Shown: one piece after another, positions 17,790 to 26,232 of the stretch | Layout of the letters: every line of letters starts with the position of its first letter | How positions within the stretch are numbered: position 1 is the stretch's first letter | Source of the DNA: Clostridiales bacterium | Lineage (GTDB): Bacteria; Bacillota; Clostridia; Peptostreptococcales; Anaerovoracaceae | DNA length: 64,000 nucleotides | Direction of reading: 5' to 3' | NCBI GenBank assembly: GCA_009911365.1 | Contig: QXXF01000014.1 | Coordinates: forward strand, 56,290 to 120,289 | The notes under the pieces: model-generated | What the model was told of the DNA's origin: nothing | The model's input: only the letters and a program-made list of their open reading frames with translations | The model's database searches: none | Position numbers and translations under genes: made by a program

Positions 17790-18230
17790 TTAATCTGGCT
17801 TATGCTCAATACTGTGATAATCGGATATGATGTTTCCTAATGTGATGCTTTCTAAACTTTGGCATAGGTCATTTCTTATTTTCTCATAAGAGCAGTCCAA
17901 TACATTATGGATATTTTTTCCTATGGGGCATAGCTGCGAAGGCAGTGAATGAATGCCTATAAGTTTGGAACTAAAGGCTGGCTCTATCGCTTTACATATA
18001 CGGTATAAGGTCACTTCATCCGGCGGACAGTTCAGTGTTGTTCCGCCCGTCCCGAATTTCACAGATATTATGCCATCCTTTTTCAATGAACTTATAATAT
18101 TGCGGATTGTGATAGGATTGATCCCGGTTGATAACGCCAGAAGTTCACTGGTTACCTTCTGCTTATTCCCATATTCATAAATAAAAATAAGGCAATGAAT
18201 CGCAACCGAACATTTTGTACTGATATGCAT
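17790..18230 (-). CDS. Rrf2-family transcriptional regulator
   Basis: 146 residues with the Rrf2 winged helix at the N-terminus ('SVAIHCLIFIYEYG', then 'ALSTGINPITIRNIISSL'). It lacks the three clustered Cys of Fe-S Rrf2 proteins such as IscR; a single Cys in the middle ('LCPIGKNIHNVLDC') and one earlier remain. Start taken at the ATG at 18230, behind GGAAAGGAG. It is divergent from the flavodoxin/ferredoxin gene and probably controls it through the inverted repeat at 18292-18319. Confidence 0.82.
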   Translation of the reverse strand: MHISTKCSVAIHCLIFIYEYGNKQKVTSELLALSTGINPITIRNIISSLKKDGIISVKFGTGGTTLNCPPDEVTLYRICKAIEPAFSSKLIGIHSLPSQLCPIGKNIHNVLDCSYEKIRNDLCQSLESITLGNIISDYHSIEHKPD

Positions 18231-18284
18231 GACATTACTCCTTTCCACGTTAGATTGTAGCATATATTTTTATTGCTGTAAATC

Positions 18285-18319
18285 TTGACACTACACCATG
18301 CGCCTGTTATAATGGTGTA
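18285..18319 (+). promoter_or_regulatory. Consensus promoter with overlapping operator for the flavodoxin-ferredoxin gene
   Basis: TTGACA (18285-18290) and TATAAT (18308-18313) are separated by exactly 17 bases. A perfect 8-base inverted repeat, TACACCAT and ATGGTGTA (18292-18299 and 18312-18319), covers the spacer and the -10 box. A protein bound there would block RNA polymerase; the divergent Rrf2 regulator is the obvious candidate. Confidence 0.75.
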
Positions 18320-18346
18320 AATTTTAGATTTACAGGAGGAACAAGC

Positions 18347-19114
18347 ATGAAAGTTTCACAGATTATTTTTAGCCCGACAGGAGGAACGAAAAAGATTGCA
18401 GATGCCATAACAAATACATGGGGACTGCCTGTAAATGAAATTGATTTGTCCAATGTAGAAACCGATTATTCCTCGCTTAATTTTGAAAAAGATGATATTG
18501 CGCTTGTTGCAGCTCCGTCTTTTGGCGGACGTGTTCCAAACCTTGCTACTCAGAGAATCTCAAATATTCATGGCAGTCATACCCCCTGTGTAATTGTCTG
18601 CGTATATGGTAACAGGGCATATGAGGATACCCTGATTGAATTAAGCGATGCTGTTGAAAAAAGCGGCTTTCAGGTAATTGCTGCCATTGCCGCCATCGCA
18701 GAACATTCTATTATGCACCAGTACGCTGCAGGCAGACCGGACACTAAGGATAAAAAAGAATTAAGCGGCTTTGCGAAAAAAATATTAGAGAAAATAAACA
18801 ATAATCTGACCAGTCTTTCCACACCGCAGATTCCGGGAAACCGCCCCTACAAGAAAGCGGCTGGAATCGGCTTAGTACCCAAAGCGGACAATAACTGCAC
18901 AGACTGTGGTCTTTGCGCCAGACAGTGCCCTGCACAGGCAATCAGCAAAGAGAATCCAAAAGTTACGGACAGTAAAAAATGTATTTCCTGTATGCGCTGT
19001 GTCGTACAATGCCCGCAGTCATCCCGTAAAGTAAATGGGGCTATGGTTTCTGTTGCGGCATTGGCAATGAAAAAATCCTGTTCAACAAGGAAAGGGAATG
19101 AGCTTTATATTTAA
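18347..19114 (+). CDS. EFR1-type flavodoxin-ferredoxin fusion protein
   Basis: 255 residues. The N-terminal ~160 residues form a flavodoxin-like domain with an FMN phosphate loop 'FSPTGGTKKIADAI' near residue 9. The C-terminus has two 4Fe-4S cluster motifs, 'CTDCGLCARQCP' and 'CISCMRCVVQCP'. This is the EFR1-family ferrodoxin layout, a soluble electron carrier whose partner is unknown. AGGAGG precedes the ATG. Expression is probably under the neighbouring Rrf2 repressor. Confidence 0.88.
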   Translation: MKVSQIIFSPTGGTKKIADAITNTWGLPVNEIDLSNVETDYSSLNFEKDDIALVAAPSFGGRVPNLATQRISNIHGSHTPCVIVCVYGNRAYEDTLIELSDAVEKSGFQVIAAIAAIAEHSIMHQYAAGRPDTKDKKELSGFAKKILEKINNNLTSLSTPQIPGNRPYKKAAGIGLVPKADNNCTDCGLCARQCPAQAISKENPKVTDSKKCISCMRCVVQCPQSSRKVNGAMVSVAALAMKKSCSTRKGNELYI

Positions 19115-19296
19115 TTTGCTTCCGGTTATATCCAATGCCATATGATATAGTCTAAAAACCGCAAAAAATAGGAGTACCGAAGCACCCCCATCTCCTAAAT
19201 CCTCTTGCAAAATCCGCAGTGTTGTTTCATAATCATCTTAGAAGCCGGAGGATATTGCACGTTATGTCGAATAATGCTATAAAAGATTTGCGTTAA

Positions 19297-19390
19297 TCAC
19301 TCCGCCGCTTCCAATGCCACCTCTGCAAATTCTGCATCGCTCATGACTTCCAGTTTCCCCAAGACCTGCCCGGCAAGCTCCACCATATAC
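19297..19390 (-). pseudogene. 3' fragment of a conjugative-element gene
   Basis: A short minus-strand frame reads 'MVELAGQVLGKLEVMSD' and ends at a TGA. It looks like the C-terminal tail of an integrative-element protein cut off by the IS3 fragment that begins just to its right. I cannot name the family. The rest of 19115-19296 shows no gene. Confidence 0.35.
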
Positions 19391-19410
19391 ACGCTGAAGG
19401 AGGATTTCAT

Positions 19411-19695
19411 ATGGCAAGACAACATGACAGACAGTTTAAACTTGACGCAATTCAGTGCTACGAAGATCATAAAGATCTAGGTGTGCGTGGATGCGCGGAA
19501 AATCTCGGAATCGGACACGGCACGTTAACAAAGCGGATGAAAGATTTCCGAGAATCTGGTCATATCTCCGTTCGTGGTTCTGGCAATTACGCATCCGATG
19601 AACAGAAGGAAATCGCCTATCTCAGACGCGAATTACGTGATGCCCAAGACGCACTTGATGTACTAAAAAAAGCCGTCAACATTCTGGGAAAATGA
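19411..19695 (+). CDS. IS3-family transposase OrfA
   Basis: 94 residues: an N-terminal helix-turn-helix ('LGVRGCAENLGIGHGTLTKR') and a C-terminal leucine-zipper-like helix ('IAYLRRELRDAQDALDVLKK'), the complete OrfA of an IS3 element. The stop overlaps the start of orfB (19692), the usual arrangement for programmed -1 frameshifting. The left terminal repeat was not found, so the element appears truncated on the left. Confidence 0.85.
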   Translation: MARQHDRQFKLDAIQCYEDHKDLGVRGCAENLGIGHGTLTKRMKDFRESGHISVRGSGNYASDEQKEIAYLRRELRDAQDALDVLKKAVNILGK

Positions 19696-19778
19696 CAGAA
19701 GCCATTTGTCTCGAAGCGTCTGAAAAGACGGAAGCCGCCAAGAAGGCCGGACGCCGGGTTTCCGTCTCCGGAATTAGG
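19692..19778 (+). pseudogene. IS3 OrfB, 5' stub
   Basis: About 28 codons ('MTEAICLEASEKTEAAKKAG') of the IS3 OrfB N-terminus, after which the sequence changes to conjugative-element DNA on the opposite strand. The catalytic part of an OrfB in the same orientation resumes at about 30845. Roughly the first quarter of OrfB between these points is missing. Confidence 0.7.
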
Positions 19779-19784
19779 ACCACT

Positions 19785-20740
19785 TCCACTGTAAATTTAT
19801 CCATAGCTTATATCTCACTCTCTGATTTTTTCGCTGTCCCCCTTTGCGGAACTTCCTTCTCCGACTTATCCCTCTGCTCGATGGCTGCCTTTTTCTCCGG
19901 CAGCTTGTCAATCAGCTCCGCAATGACCTCCACCTGTTTTTCCTCCTGTGCCTGCTCTGCGGCTTTCTCCTGCAGGGCGGCTCTTTTTTCCGCAAGATAG
20001 CTTCCACACCCGGAAGATACTCCCCAAGTGTCCCGGTCTTGCCCTCTGTAATGGGATTGATGTCTACCTTAACGCCGCCGATTGTAAAACCGTCCTCGTT
20101 AAAGGCATTGAACAGGTCATATTCGCTTTCCCTTCCCCGGTACTCCACCACCACGTCAAGGTCAGAAGCAGCTTCCTCCAAACCTCTGCACCGGCTTCCG
20201 GATACTGCTGCATCAACAAGTTCTATATCTATCTCATACTCAGCAATTTTGGACCGCAAATAAGCGTAGACACTCAGCTCTATATCCTCCTGTGTCTGTC
20301 CGTTGATGCCATGAAATAATTCCTCTGTTCTGGCTTTAAAGTCTGCCACCATCTTACGTTCTTCCGCTTCCTTCCGGATACGGTTTTCCATTCCATGTTT
20401 TGCTTCCTGCTCCGCTTTCTCCGTCAGTTCGTCATAATCAATCGGTATCAGTTCATCATAGGTGTGAATATTTCCCTCCAGCGCACTCCTGTGCATAGGC
20501 TCTTTCAAATCCGTCACAATCTCGTCCAAAGCCTGCTGGATTGTTATGTCCGGATTGTCATATACGCCCCGTCCAGTTCCCGGTAGTTCATATCATAAAT
20601 GGTGTAATCATACCCCTCAGTGGCTTCCTGAATACTGATATAACGGTCTGCCAGACGGAAGGCAAGCTCTGTTTCTTCTCTGCCCATTGTCTGGCTTTTG
20701 GTGTCTATGTACGAATTTTCACTACCCCCAGTATTATAGA
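19785..20740 (-). pseudogene. Conjugative-element protein (DUF4316/YodL-region type), C-terminal part, frameshifted
   Basis: The leftward reading begins 'MGREETELAFRLADRYIS', continues to a two-base insertion near 20560 that breaks the frame, then 'QQALDEIVTDLKEPMH' and a nucleotidyltransferase-like segment ('GSRCRGLEEAASDLDVVVEY'), ending near 19800. A second gene start, 'MDKFTVEVV', follows and is cut off by the IS3 stub. These are accessory proteins of Tn916/CTn-like elements of Clostridia. The right part of this gene set lies at 30146-30822. Confidence 0.5.
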
Positions 20741-20755
20741 TACATAAATGGATTT

Positions 20756-22381
20756 TTAATTGATTTCCCCAACAAACTTATAGAAAATCCTGATATTCTG
20801 GACTTTCTCATCGTTGATGGTCTGAGGTTCCGAAACCTCAATCTTTTCGATCAGGCGATTTACAATCTCTGTAGTCAGTTCCTTAATCTCGGCACACTCT
20901 GCCATTTCATCGGCAAGGCGTTCCGCTTTATCCGCACTGTCCTCCAGATTTTCAGCCATCGCTTTTAACTTTTCGATTTGCTCTGTATAGTCTTTCTTTT
21001 CCTGCTCAAAGTGGGAAGACAGCAACCGGAATTGCTGCTCTGATATTATCTGCTTTGACCAGTCCCCATACAGCTTGATGAATTGTTTATCAGATTCTTT
21101 TAACTTTTTCTCTAAGACAGCCACTTTCTTGTCAATATTCGCCCTGCTGTTTGCCGATGACATATCCATCTGACCAAGCACTTTCCGCATAAATTTCTCT
21201 CGATCCTTTATGACCTTCCCTGCATGGAATTGGATATCAGAAAGTATCAGTTCTTCCAAATCCCCGGCGCTGATGCGGTGCTTGCTACAGAACTTCGCCC
21301 CTCTTACACGGTAAATTCGGCATAGATAATACGTCTTTTCTAGCAAAGGCCTGTCCGGGTTCCGGCCATCCGTATGAATCGTCAGATTACTGCCACAGTC
21401 AGCGCATTTTAAAATCCCCCGAAACTTCTTGTCATAACCGGAAGTGCATGGCTTCACTTTCGTATGCCTGTCAAGGATTTCCTGCACGGTATTCCATGTA
21501 TGCTCGTCTACAATGGCTTCATGGTCGCTGGATATAGTTATACGATCCTTAATTGGGATGTAACCTTTTGACTGCTGTTTAAAATACTTCCTGTCATACC
21601 TCTGTACCCAAAAATAACCTTTATACAGGGGATTCCGGAGTATGCGGATGATCGTTGACTGTTTCCAATTATAAATATCATCCTCAGCAATTAAAAACTT
21701 TCCAAAAACTTCCTGATTGTAATAAGCTGGTTTCGGAATCTTTTCTTCATAAAGAATCTTTCCAATCTTATTGTTGCCATAGCCTTTCAAAGCAAGCTGG
21801 AAAATATAGCGGACGGTCGGTGCGGTTTCTTCATCCGCAATCAGATGGTTCTTATCTGCTGGATCTTTTTTATAACCAAACGGTGCATAAGCCCCCATAA
21901 ATTTCCCCTGACTGGCCCGGATATACCTTCCCGTCTTTACCTTCTTTGAAATATCCCTCGAATAAAATTCGTTCAGGATGTTCTTAAATGGAGTAATGTC
22001 CATCTCACCGCTATTTGCTGAATCTACGCCATCATTGACAGCAATATAGCGGACATGGTGGTTGGGGAAAAATACTTCAATATATGCCCCGCTCTCCAGA
22101 TAATTCCTGCCGAACCTTGATAAGTCCTTGGTTATAACGCAATCCACATGCCCCGCTTCGATATCCGCAATCATTTGTTGAAAAGATGGCCGGTTAAAAT
22201 TCGTACCGGAGTATCCGTCATCCACGTAGAATTTATAACTGTGGATTCCCATCTCTTCTGCTTTCCGTTTCAGGATCGCTTTCTGGCTCCCGATACTCAT
22301 GCTCTCCCCGACGTTTCCATCGTCCATTGACAATCTCGCATAGAGTGCTGTCCATATTTCTTTATTTTCTGTATTCTGCAT
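20756..22381 (-). CDS. tnpX: Large serine recombinase, TnpX-like
   Basis: 541 residues. The N-terminal resolvase domain carries the catalytic Ser context 'ALYARLSMDDGN' with 'SMSIGSQKAIL', followed by 'DDGYSGTNFNRPSFQQM' and 'ITKDLSRFGRN'. Then come a recombinase domain, a zinc ribbon ('CADCGSNLTIH' with distal Cys residues), a long coiled coil, and a C-terminal 'NIRIFYKFVGEIN' of the DUF4368 type. This is the layout of transposases that excise and insert Tn4451-like elements through circular intermediates. It lies at the left end of a 9.4-kb element carrying the Bce-like module, with TnpW upstream in the same direction. Confidence 0.92.
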   Translation of the reverse strand: MQNTENKEIWTALYARLSMDDGNVGESMSIGSQKAILKRKAEEMGIHSYKFYVDDGYSGTNFNRPSFQQMIADIEAGHVDCVITKDLSRFGRNYLESGAYIEVFFPNHHVRYIAVNDGVDSANSGEMDITPFKNILNEFYSRDISKKVKTGRYIRASQGKFMGAYAPFGYKKDPADKNHLIADEETAPTVRYIFQLALKGYGNNKIGKILYEEKIPKPAYYNQEVFGKFLIAEDDIYNWKQSTIIRILRNPLYKGYFWVQRYDRKYFKQQSKGYIPIKDRITISSDHEAIVDEHTWNTVQEILDRHTKVKPCTSGYDKKFRGILKCADCGSNLTIHTDGRNPDRPLLEKTYYLCRIYRVRGAKFCSKHRISAGDLEELILSDIQFHAGKVIKDREKFMRKVLGQMDMSSANSRANIDKKVAVLEKKLKESDKQFIKLYGDWSKQIISEQQFRLLSSHFEQEKKDYTEQIEKLKAMAENLEDSADKAERLADEMAECAEIKELTTEIVNRLIEKIEVSEPQTINDEKVQNIRIFYKFVGEIN

Positions 22382-22477
22382 ATTGGCCTCCTATATTCAC
22401 TCAATATCCAGAGACAGAAATACGCTGACTTCATTATAGCCTTTTCTGTCTCTGGTATCAACCGTCAATTCATCTTT

Positions 22478-22657
22478 TCAGACAGCTTTCTTCTCTGTCC
22501 CCATACCTCCGTTCCTTAATTTTTCCTCCACGTTCTTACGGGTGACTTCTTCGCTCACTACTGTCAGTAATCCCTCCATACTTTCCGTGCCGGAATATAC
22601 ATGCTCTACCACATAATGAATCGGCATACCCTTTCTCTCCTTTTTCTTTCTCTGCAT
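22478..22657 (-). CDS. tnpW: TnpW-like transposon protein
   Basis: 59 codons, too short for many gene callers. The reading 'MPIHYVVEHVYSGTESMEG' followed by 'LLTVVSEEVTRKNVEEKL' matches the small TnpW proteins of Tn4451-type elements, whose role is unknown. It has a purine-rich site upstream and lies 96 bases before the recombinase gene in the same direction. Confidence 0.7.
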   Translation of the reverse strand: MQRKKKERKGMPIHYVVEHVYSGTESMEGLLTVVSEEVTRKNVEEKLRNGGMGTEKKAV

Positions 22658-22753
22658 AGATTCCCTCCCTTACCTCAATATTTTTTTCAGGTTTTCAATT
22701 CCCCTGCTGCGTTTTTCCACATTTTTTTAGTTCTTATTTTTATCATGGGACTG

Positions 22754-23275
22754 TTATCTGTCATATTCCATTTTCTTATCCGGGTGCAGTTTCCCGGAAA
22801 CTACCGCCGCATGGCTGCGAATTTTGATTTCCCCACGCTTTTCACTTTCTATGGCATTGCGGTATCTCCCGTCTGAGAGGAAGAAGCGATATCTCTCCCC
22901 TTTAAATCCTACGGGGCTGTCATTATTCAGCACATCAAGGACGATCATATGTCTTGTGTCCGGCTGGAACCGTTCCCGCCCTGACAGGTCATGCCCCTGT
23001 AAGACCGGCTGTTTCAACCGTTCCTTTGCTTCATTCAGTCTCCGCAGGACGGAATTTCTGCCCTGTCCTATGAAATGTGCCTTATTGTCCGCTATAAACC
23101 GGCTGCATTCCGGTTCTGGAAGTTTTTCCAGTTTGTCTGCGGCATTCCTTATGATAATCCGTGTCATGTCGTCCCCGGCTGCTGACTGCCCGTCCCTCAT
23201 GGCTTTCACTGTGTCCTCTTTTGTTGTCGCTTCATATTTGTAAACCATCTCCAATTCACTCTTTGTAAACCTCAT
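22754..23275 (-). CDS. Mobile-element protein of unknown function
   Basis: About 173 residues, charged and without membrane segments or recognisable motif. It starts 'MRFTKSELEMVYKYEA' behind a strong AGGAGGG, better than the ATG eight codons upstream. The position between tnpW and the hairpin-rich region, and the style of the sequence, suggest an accessory protein of the serine-recombinase element. I do not recognise the family. Confidence 0.6.
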   Translation of the reverse strand: MRFTKSELEMVYKYEATTKEDTVKAMRDGQSAAGDDMTRIIIRNAADKLEKLPEPECSRFIADNKAHFIGQGRNSVLRRLNEAKERLKQPVLQGHDLSGRERFQPDTRHMIVLDVLNNDSPVGFKGERYRFFLSDGRYRNAIESEKRGEIKIRSHAAVVSGKLHPDKKMEYDR

Positions 23276-23454
23276 GAATCCCTCCTTGCTTTTTTTCATA
23301 ATGCCTGATCAGGGGAAGCTGTTTTTTGCTTCCTACTATATAAGCCGATTGGAGAACGCTAATGGGAAAGGAAATGGGATTATTTTTGGAAGTTTTTTTA
23401 TTTTCCGTGATGTAAGACAATCACGCTGCGACTATTTTTAATAGGAGCCAATCT

Positions 23455-23642
23455 GCATATTTGGAAAATATGCATGAACTGAGGGCATGGGGAAACAGAA
23501 TCCCCATCAAGGTTGCCGGGTAAGCAAACCCCACAAAGTGGGTTTTGAGTTACTCTGGCGAAACTTGCTCTTGGCTATACACTTCCCACTACCAGGGTGT
23601 GTCACGGACTTTCACCGATTAGATTGCGCCCATACTGGGCGC
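23455..23642. repeat. Cluster of four hairpins (possible oriT or structured RNA)
   Basis: Within 190 bases four inverted repeats occur. GCATATTT/AAATATGC (23455-23473) and ATGGGGA/TCCCCAT (23487-23507) come first. AAACCCCAC/GTGGGTTT has one bulge (23526-23545). GCGCCCA/TGGGCGC (23626-23642) comes last. No ORF covers them. I recall similar blocks from Clostridial conjugative elements, which suggests a conserved nucleic-acid function. Confidence 0.5.
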
Positions 23643-23647
23643 ACATA

Positions 23648-23693
23648 AAAAACGGCAAACCCTTTCCTACATGGATTCGCCGTTTTAAGCCTG
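23648..23693. terminator. Terminator beside the hairpin cluster
   Basis: AAAACGGC and GCCGTTTT arms surround about 26 bases, with A- and T-rich flanks, so it could stop transcripts from either side. The stretch 23694-23803 shows no further feature. Confidence 0.6.
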
Positions 23694-23803
23694 CCATTGC
23701 GCAAACATTCTCCTATGATTCTGTTTTTAAATTCAAAAAGCAGTGAATCTTGTAGACTTACTGCTTTCTTACATTTATGCAAAACAACGTTTTATTGTTA
23801 GAT

Positions 23804-24010
23804 CTATTCTTTATCAAAACGGAATTTCAATATACCGTCTATTAACCGTTCCCTTACATGGTTTTCTACATCTGTATTCACATAACCATCCATTTTTGAA
23901 AAATATCGGATATATCCACCATAATGTTCTAATACTGTTTCGATTGCTCCCGGATCACCATTGGCAGCTTTTACAATCGTTCCATACGAAATAAGATTCT
24001 TTCCCTTCAT
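23804..24010 (-). CDS. Helix-turn-helix protein of Tn916 Orf8 type
   Basis: 68 residues starting 'MKGKNLISYGTIVKAANGD' and continuing 'ETVLEHYGGYIRYFS', the short HTH_16-type protein that accompanies a sigma-like factor in Tn916-family elements. Its start overlaps the sigma-like gene by 4 bases, so the two are translationally coupled. It probably regulates transfer or excision of the element. Confidence 0.75.
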   Translation of the reverse strand: MKGKNLISYGTIVKAANGDPGAIETVLEHYGGYIRYFSKMDGYVNTDVENHVRERLIDGILKFRFDKE

Positions 24011-24456
24011 TCCTGTTTCACCATTTCTCTTTTTAGCTGCTTCATTACCGTCTGCATCCTGCTCCAAACGCTACTATGTGCCTGACCATAATACCCTGCA
24101 ATTTCCTGGTAAGTATAATGTTTAAAAAAATATAAGAATACAATTTCTTGTTTCTCCCTTTCCAACAAAGATAATGCCTTGGAAAGCCGCTCATTTTCTA
24201 AAATTACAGTATGTCCACAAAGCGACAGCGGATGTCTGGCTTCTATTCCATTCTCAAATCCCCCACAACTATATGCTGGTATCACTCCTGATTCTACTAA
24301 ATACTCAAAAGATATTTCCTGCTTCCATCTTTTAGAAACTTTGCTCTTAGCTTCTGCTGACGCATGGCGAATGATGATCTTACATAAGGCATTAAACTCA
24401 TGCTCAATGCGTTCTTGATATTGTTCAGTGATATTTTCCACAACACATTCCTTCAC
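24007..24456 (-). CDS. Sigma-70-like factor of a mobile element
   Basis: 149 residues. The C-terminal part has a sigma region-4 helix-turn-helix ('LEREKQEIVFLYFFKHY', then 'TYQEIAGYYGQAHSSVWSR'). Region 2 is not obvious, as in the short Orf7-type regulators of Tn916-like elements. It is coupled to the downstream HTH gene. Confidence 0.8.
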   Translation of the reverse strand: MKECVVENITEQYQERIEHEFNALCKIIIRHASAEAKSKVSKRWKQEISFEYLVESGVIPAYSCGGFENGIEARHPLSLCGHTVILENERLSKALSLLEREKQEIVFLYFFKHYTYQEIAGYYGQAHSSVWSRMQTVMKQLKREMVKQE

Positions 24457-24520
24457 TTCATCAAAATAATGCCGTCTAAATCTGATAAGGATATATTCAC
24501 AAAACTGTTGCTGTCCGCTT

Positions 24521-25387
24521 CTAGTCTATCATGATATCCCCACATTTCGACACAATCGTCAGGCAATCATCTGAACCTTTTACCTTTCTCTCAAAATATG
24601 CTTTCTCATCATTTTCCGATAACTTTCCTCCCAGTTTCTCGGACACTTCTATATCCATCTCTGAATTGGCATAAATTGAAAGCATATCCTGGGATGATGG
24701 ATTCAGTTCCAAAGAAAAATCCCCATTCTCCGTTTGCATTTGGATATTTTGAGATAATTTCACATTCTCTGCCACAATATCTCCATTAACTAATATAATA
24801 TTTCCGCCCTCTATTGTCATATCAAAGAAATCTAAATCTCCCTCATCCATATGAATGTCTGCTGGTTTTACATTGAGTCCATGGAGTTCCATATCGCCTT
24901 CCCCCATATTTGTCATCAACTTAATTTCCGCATCAAAAGGAACATATAATGTTACAACACTGGTGTAGTCAGTTTTTTTCGTTTTCAAGTTATTGCTAAT
25001 ACCATCAACAAATACTCCGTTATAATAAGTTGCCGGCTTAGCATTTTTCTCTTTCAGGATAAGAACTCCATCCTGTATATTGACTGTCAATGGGGGTTCG
25101 TCGTTTTTGCCACTGATATTGTATTCAAGATAAAAACCGTTATCTTCTGATAAACGAACGATAAAATCTACATGGGTTAAATCTGCTCTCACTTCTTCTC
25201 CATCATAATCCAACGGTAATTTCTCTTGTTTATATATCTCTGCATCCATTTCAGAAATGAGCCTAGCATCTTCTAAAATCTCCCTTGGTGCCTGATTAGC
25301 AGTGCCTTTTATAGTACACCCAGATATCAAAACAATTGTCAGATAAAAAGCCATTCCTGCCAATAATCTCTTTGATGTTCTCTTCAT
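24521..25387 (-). CDS. Lipoprotein with DUF4097-like repeats
   Basis: About 288 residues. A signal peptide ends in the lipobox 'LISGC' near residue 23, so the protein should be anchored to the outside of the membrane. The body alternates short beta strands ('MELHGLNVKPADIHMDEGD', 'DFFDMTIEGGNIILVNGD'), typical of DUF4097/adhesin-like beta-helices found near stress or peptide-resistance ABC transporters. Start chosen at 25387 behind GGAAGGGG. It follows the ATPase gene by about 100 bases and probably shares its transcript. Confidence 0.75.
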   Translation of the reverse strand: MKRTSKRLLAGMAFYLTIVLISGCTIKGTANQAPREILEDARLISEMDAEIYKQEKLPLDYDGEEVRADLTHVDFIVRLSEDNGFYLEYNISGKNDEPPLTVNIQDGVLILKEKNAKPATYYNGVFVDGISNNLKTKKTDYTSVVTLYVPFDAEIKLMTNMGEGDMELHGLNVKPADIHMDEGDLDFFDMTIEGGNIILVNGDIVAENVKLSQNIQMQTENGDFSLELNPSSQDMLSIYANSEMDIEVSEKLGGKLSENDEKAYFERKVKGSDDCLTIVSKCGDIMID

Positions 25388-25490
25388 TACAATCCCCTTC
25401 CTTTCACCTTTTCCACTCAATTACCGATTTATATCATCAAAGTAATGTTATCTCAATCTGATACAGATATATTCATATTATTTTTTGAAA

Positions 25491-26231
25491 TTATGTTTTT
25501 TGAGCATCCTGAATTGCTCCGAGATATTCTTCCCTGCTCCTTGCTCCCCGATATATCTCATAAGATATTTTCCCATTTTCCAAAAACAAGATACGGTTAC
25601 AATAGCTTGCAGAAAATGAATCATGTGTAACCATCAAAATAGTTGTCTTAAATTTCTTATTGATTTCTAAAAGCAATTCCATTAAATTTTCTGAATTCTG
25701 TGGATCAAGGGCACCTGTCGGTTCATCAGCTAAAATCAATTTAGGATTATTTACGAGCGCTCTGGCACAGGAACATCTCTGCTGCTGTCCGCCGGATACT
25801 TGATATGGATATTTGTTTCCAGCTTCCTTGATTCCCAATATATTTATGATTTCTTCCGTTCGTTTTATGATGTCGTTACTTTTTTGTTCATTAAGGATCA
25901 GCGGCATATAAATATTTTCCTGCAATGTCATAGTATCTAAGAGATTGAAGTTCTGGAAAATGAAACCTAAATTTTCCTTCCTGAATTCACTTCTAACGTC
26001 CTCGCTCATTTTTGTAATATCTTTTCCCTCAAAATATATGTGCCCTGCCGTAGCTGTGTCAATGGTGGCAAGCACATTCAACAAAGATGTTTTACCAGAA
26101 CCGGATTCCCCCATAATCCCAATAAATTCCCCTTTTGATATTTCAAAGCTGACTCTGTCTACCGCTTTTGTAATGATTCCTGAACTCCCATAATATTTCT
26201 CAACATCTTCCACCTTGATATATGCTTCCAT
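25491..26231 (-). CDS. ABC transporter ATP-binding protein, BceA-like
   Basis: 246 residues with Walker A 'GESGSGKTSLLN', the signature motif 'YQVSGGQQQR', Walker B 'LILADEPTGALD' and the H-loop 'LMVTHD'. The sequence and its pairing with a 10-TM FtsX-type permease and a small-sensor kinase place it in the BceAB/VraDE peptide-resistance group, in which the transporter both detects and removes peptide antibiotics at the membrane. It begins one base after the permease stop. Confidence 0.9.
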   Translation of the reverse strand: MEAYIKVEDVEKYYGSSGIITKAVDRVSFEISKGEFIGIMGESGSGKTSLLNVLATIDTATAGHIYFEGKDITKMSEDVRSEFRKENLGFIFQNFNLLDTMTLQENIYMPLILNEQKSNDIIKRTEEIINILGIKEAGNKYPYQVSGGQQQRCSCARALVNNPKLILADEPTGALDPQNSENLMELLLEINKKFKTTILMVTHDSFSASYCNRILFLENGKISYEIYRGARSREEYLGAIQDAQKT

Positions 26232-26232
26232 C

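Noticed and set aside
19844-20319. Overlapping plus-strand ORFs over the conjugative-gene remnant
   Set aside because: They mirror the minus-strand DUF4316-type reading and have poor protein composition.
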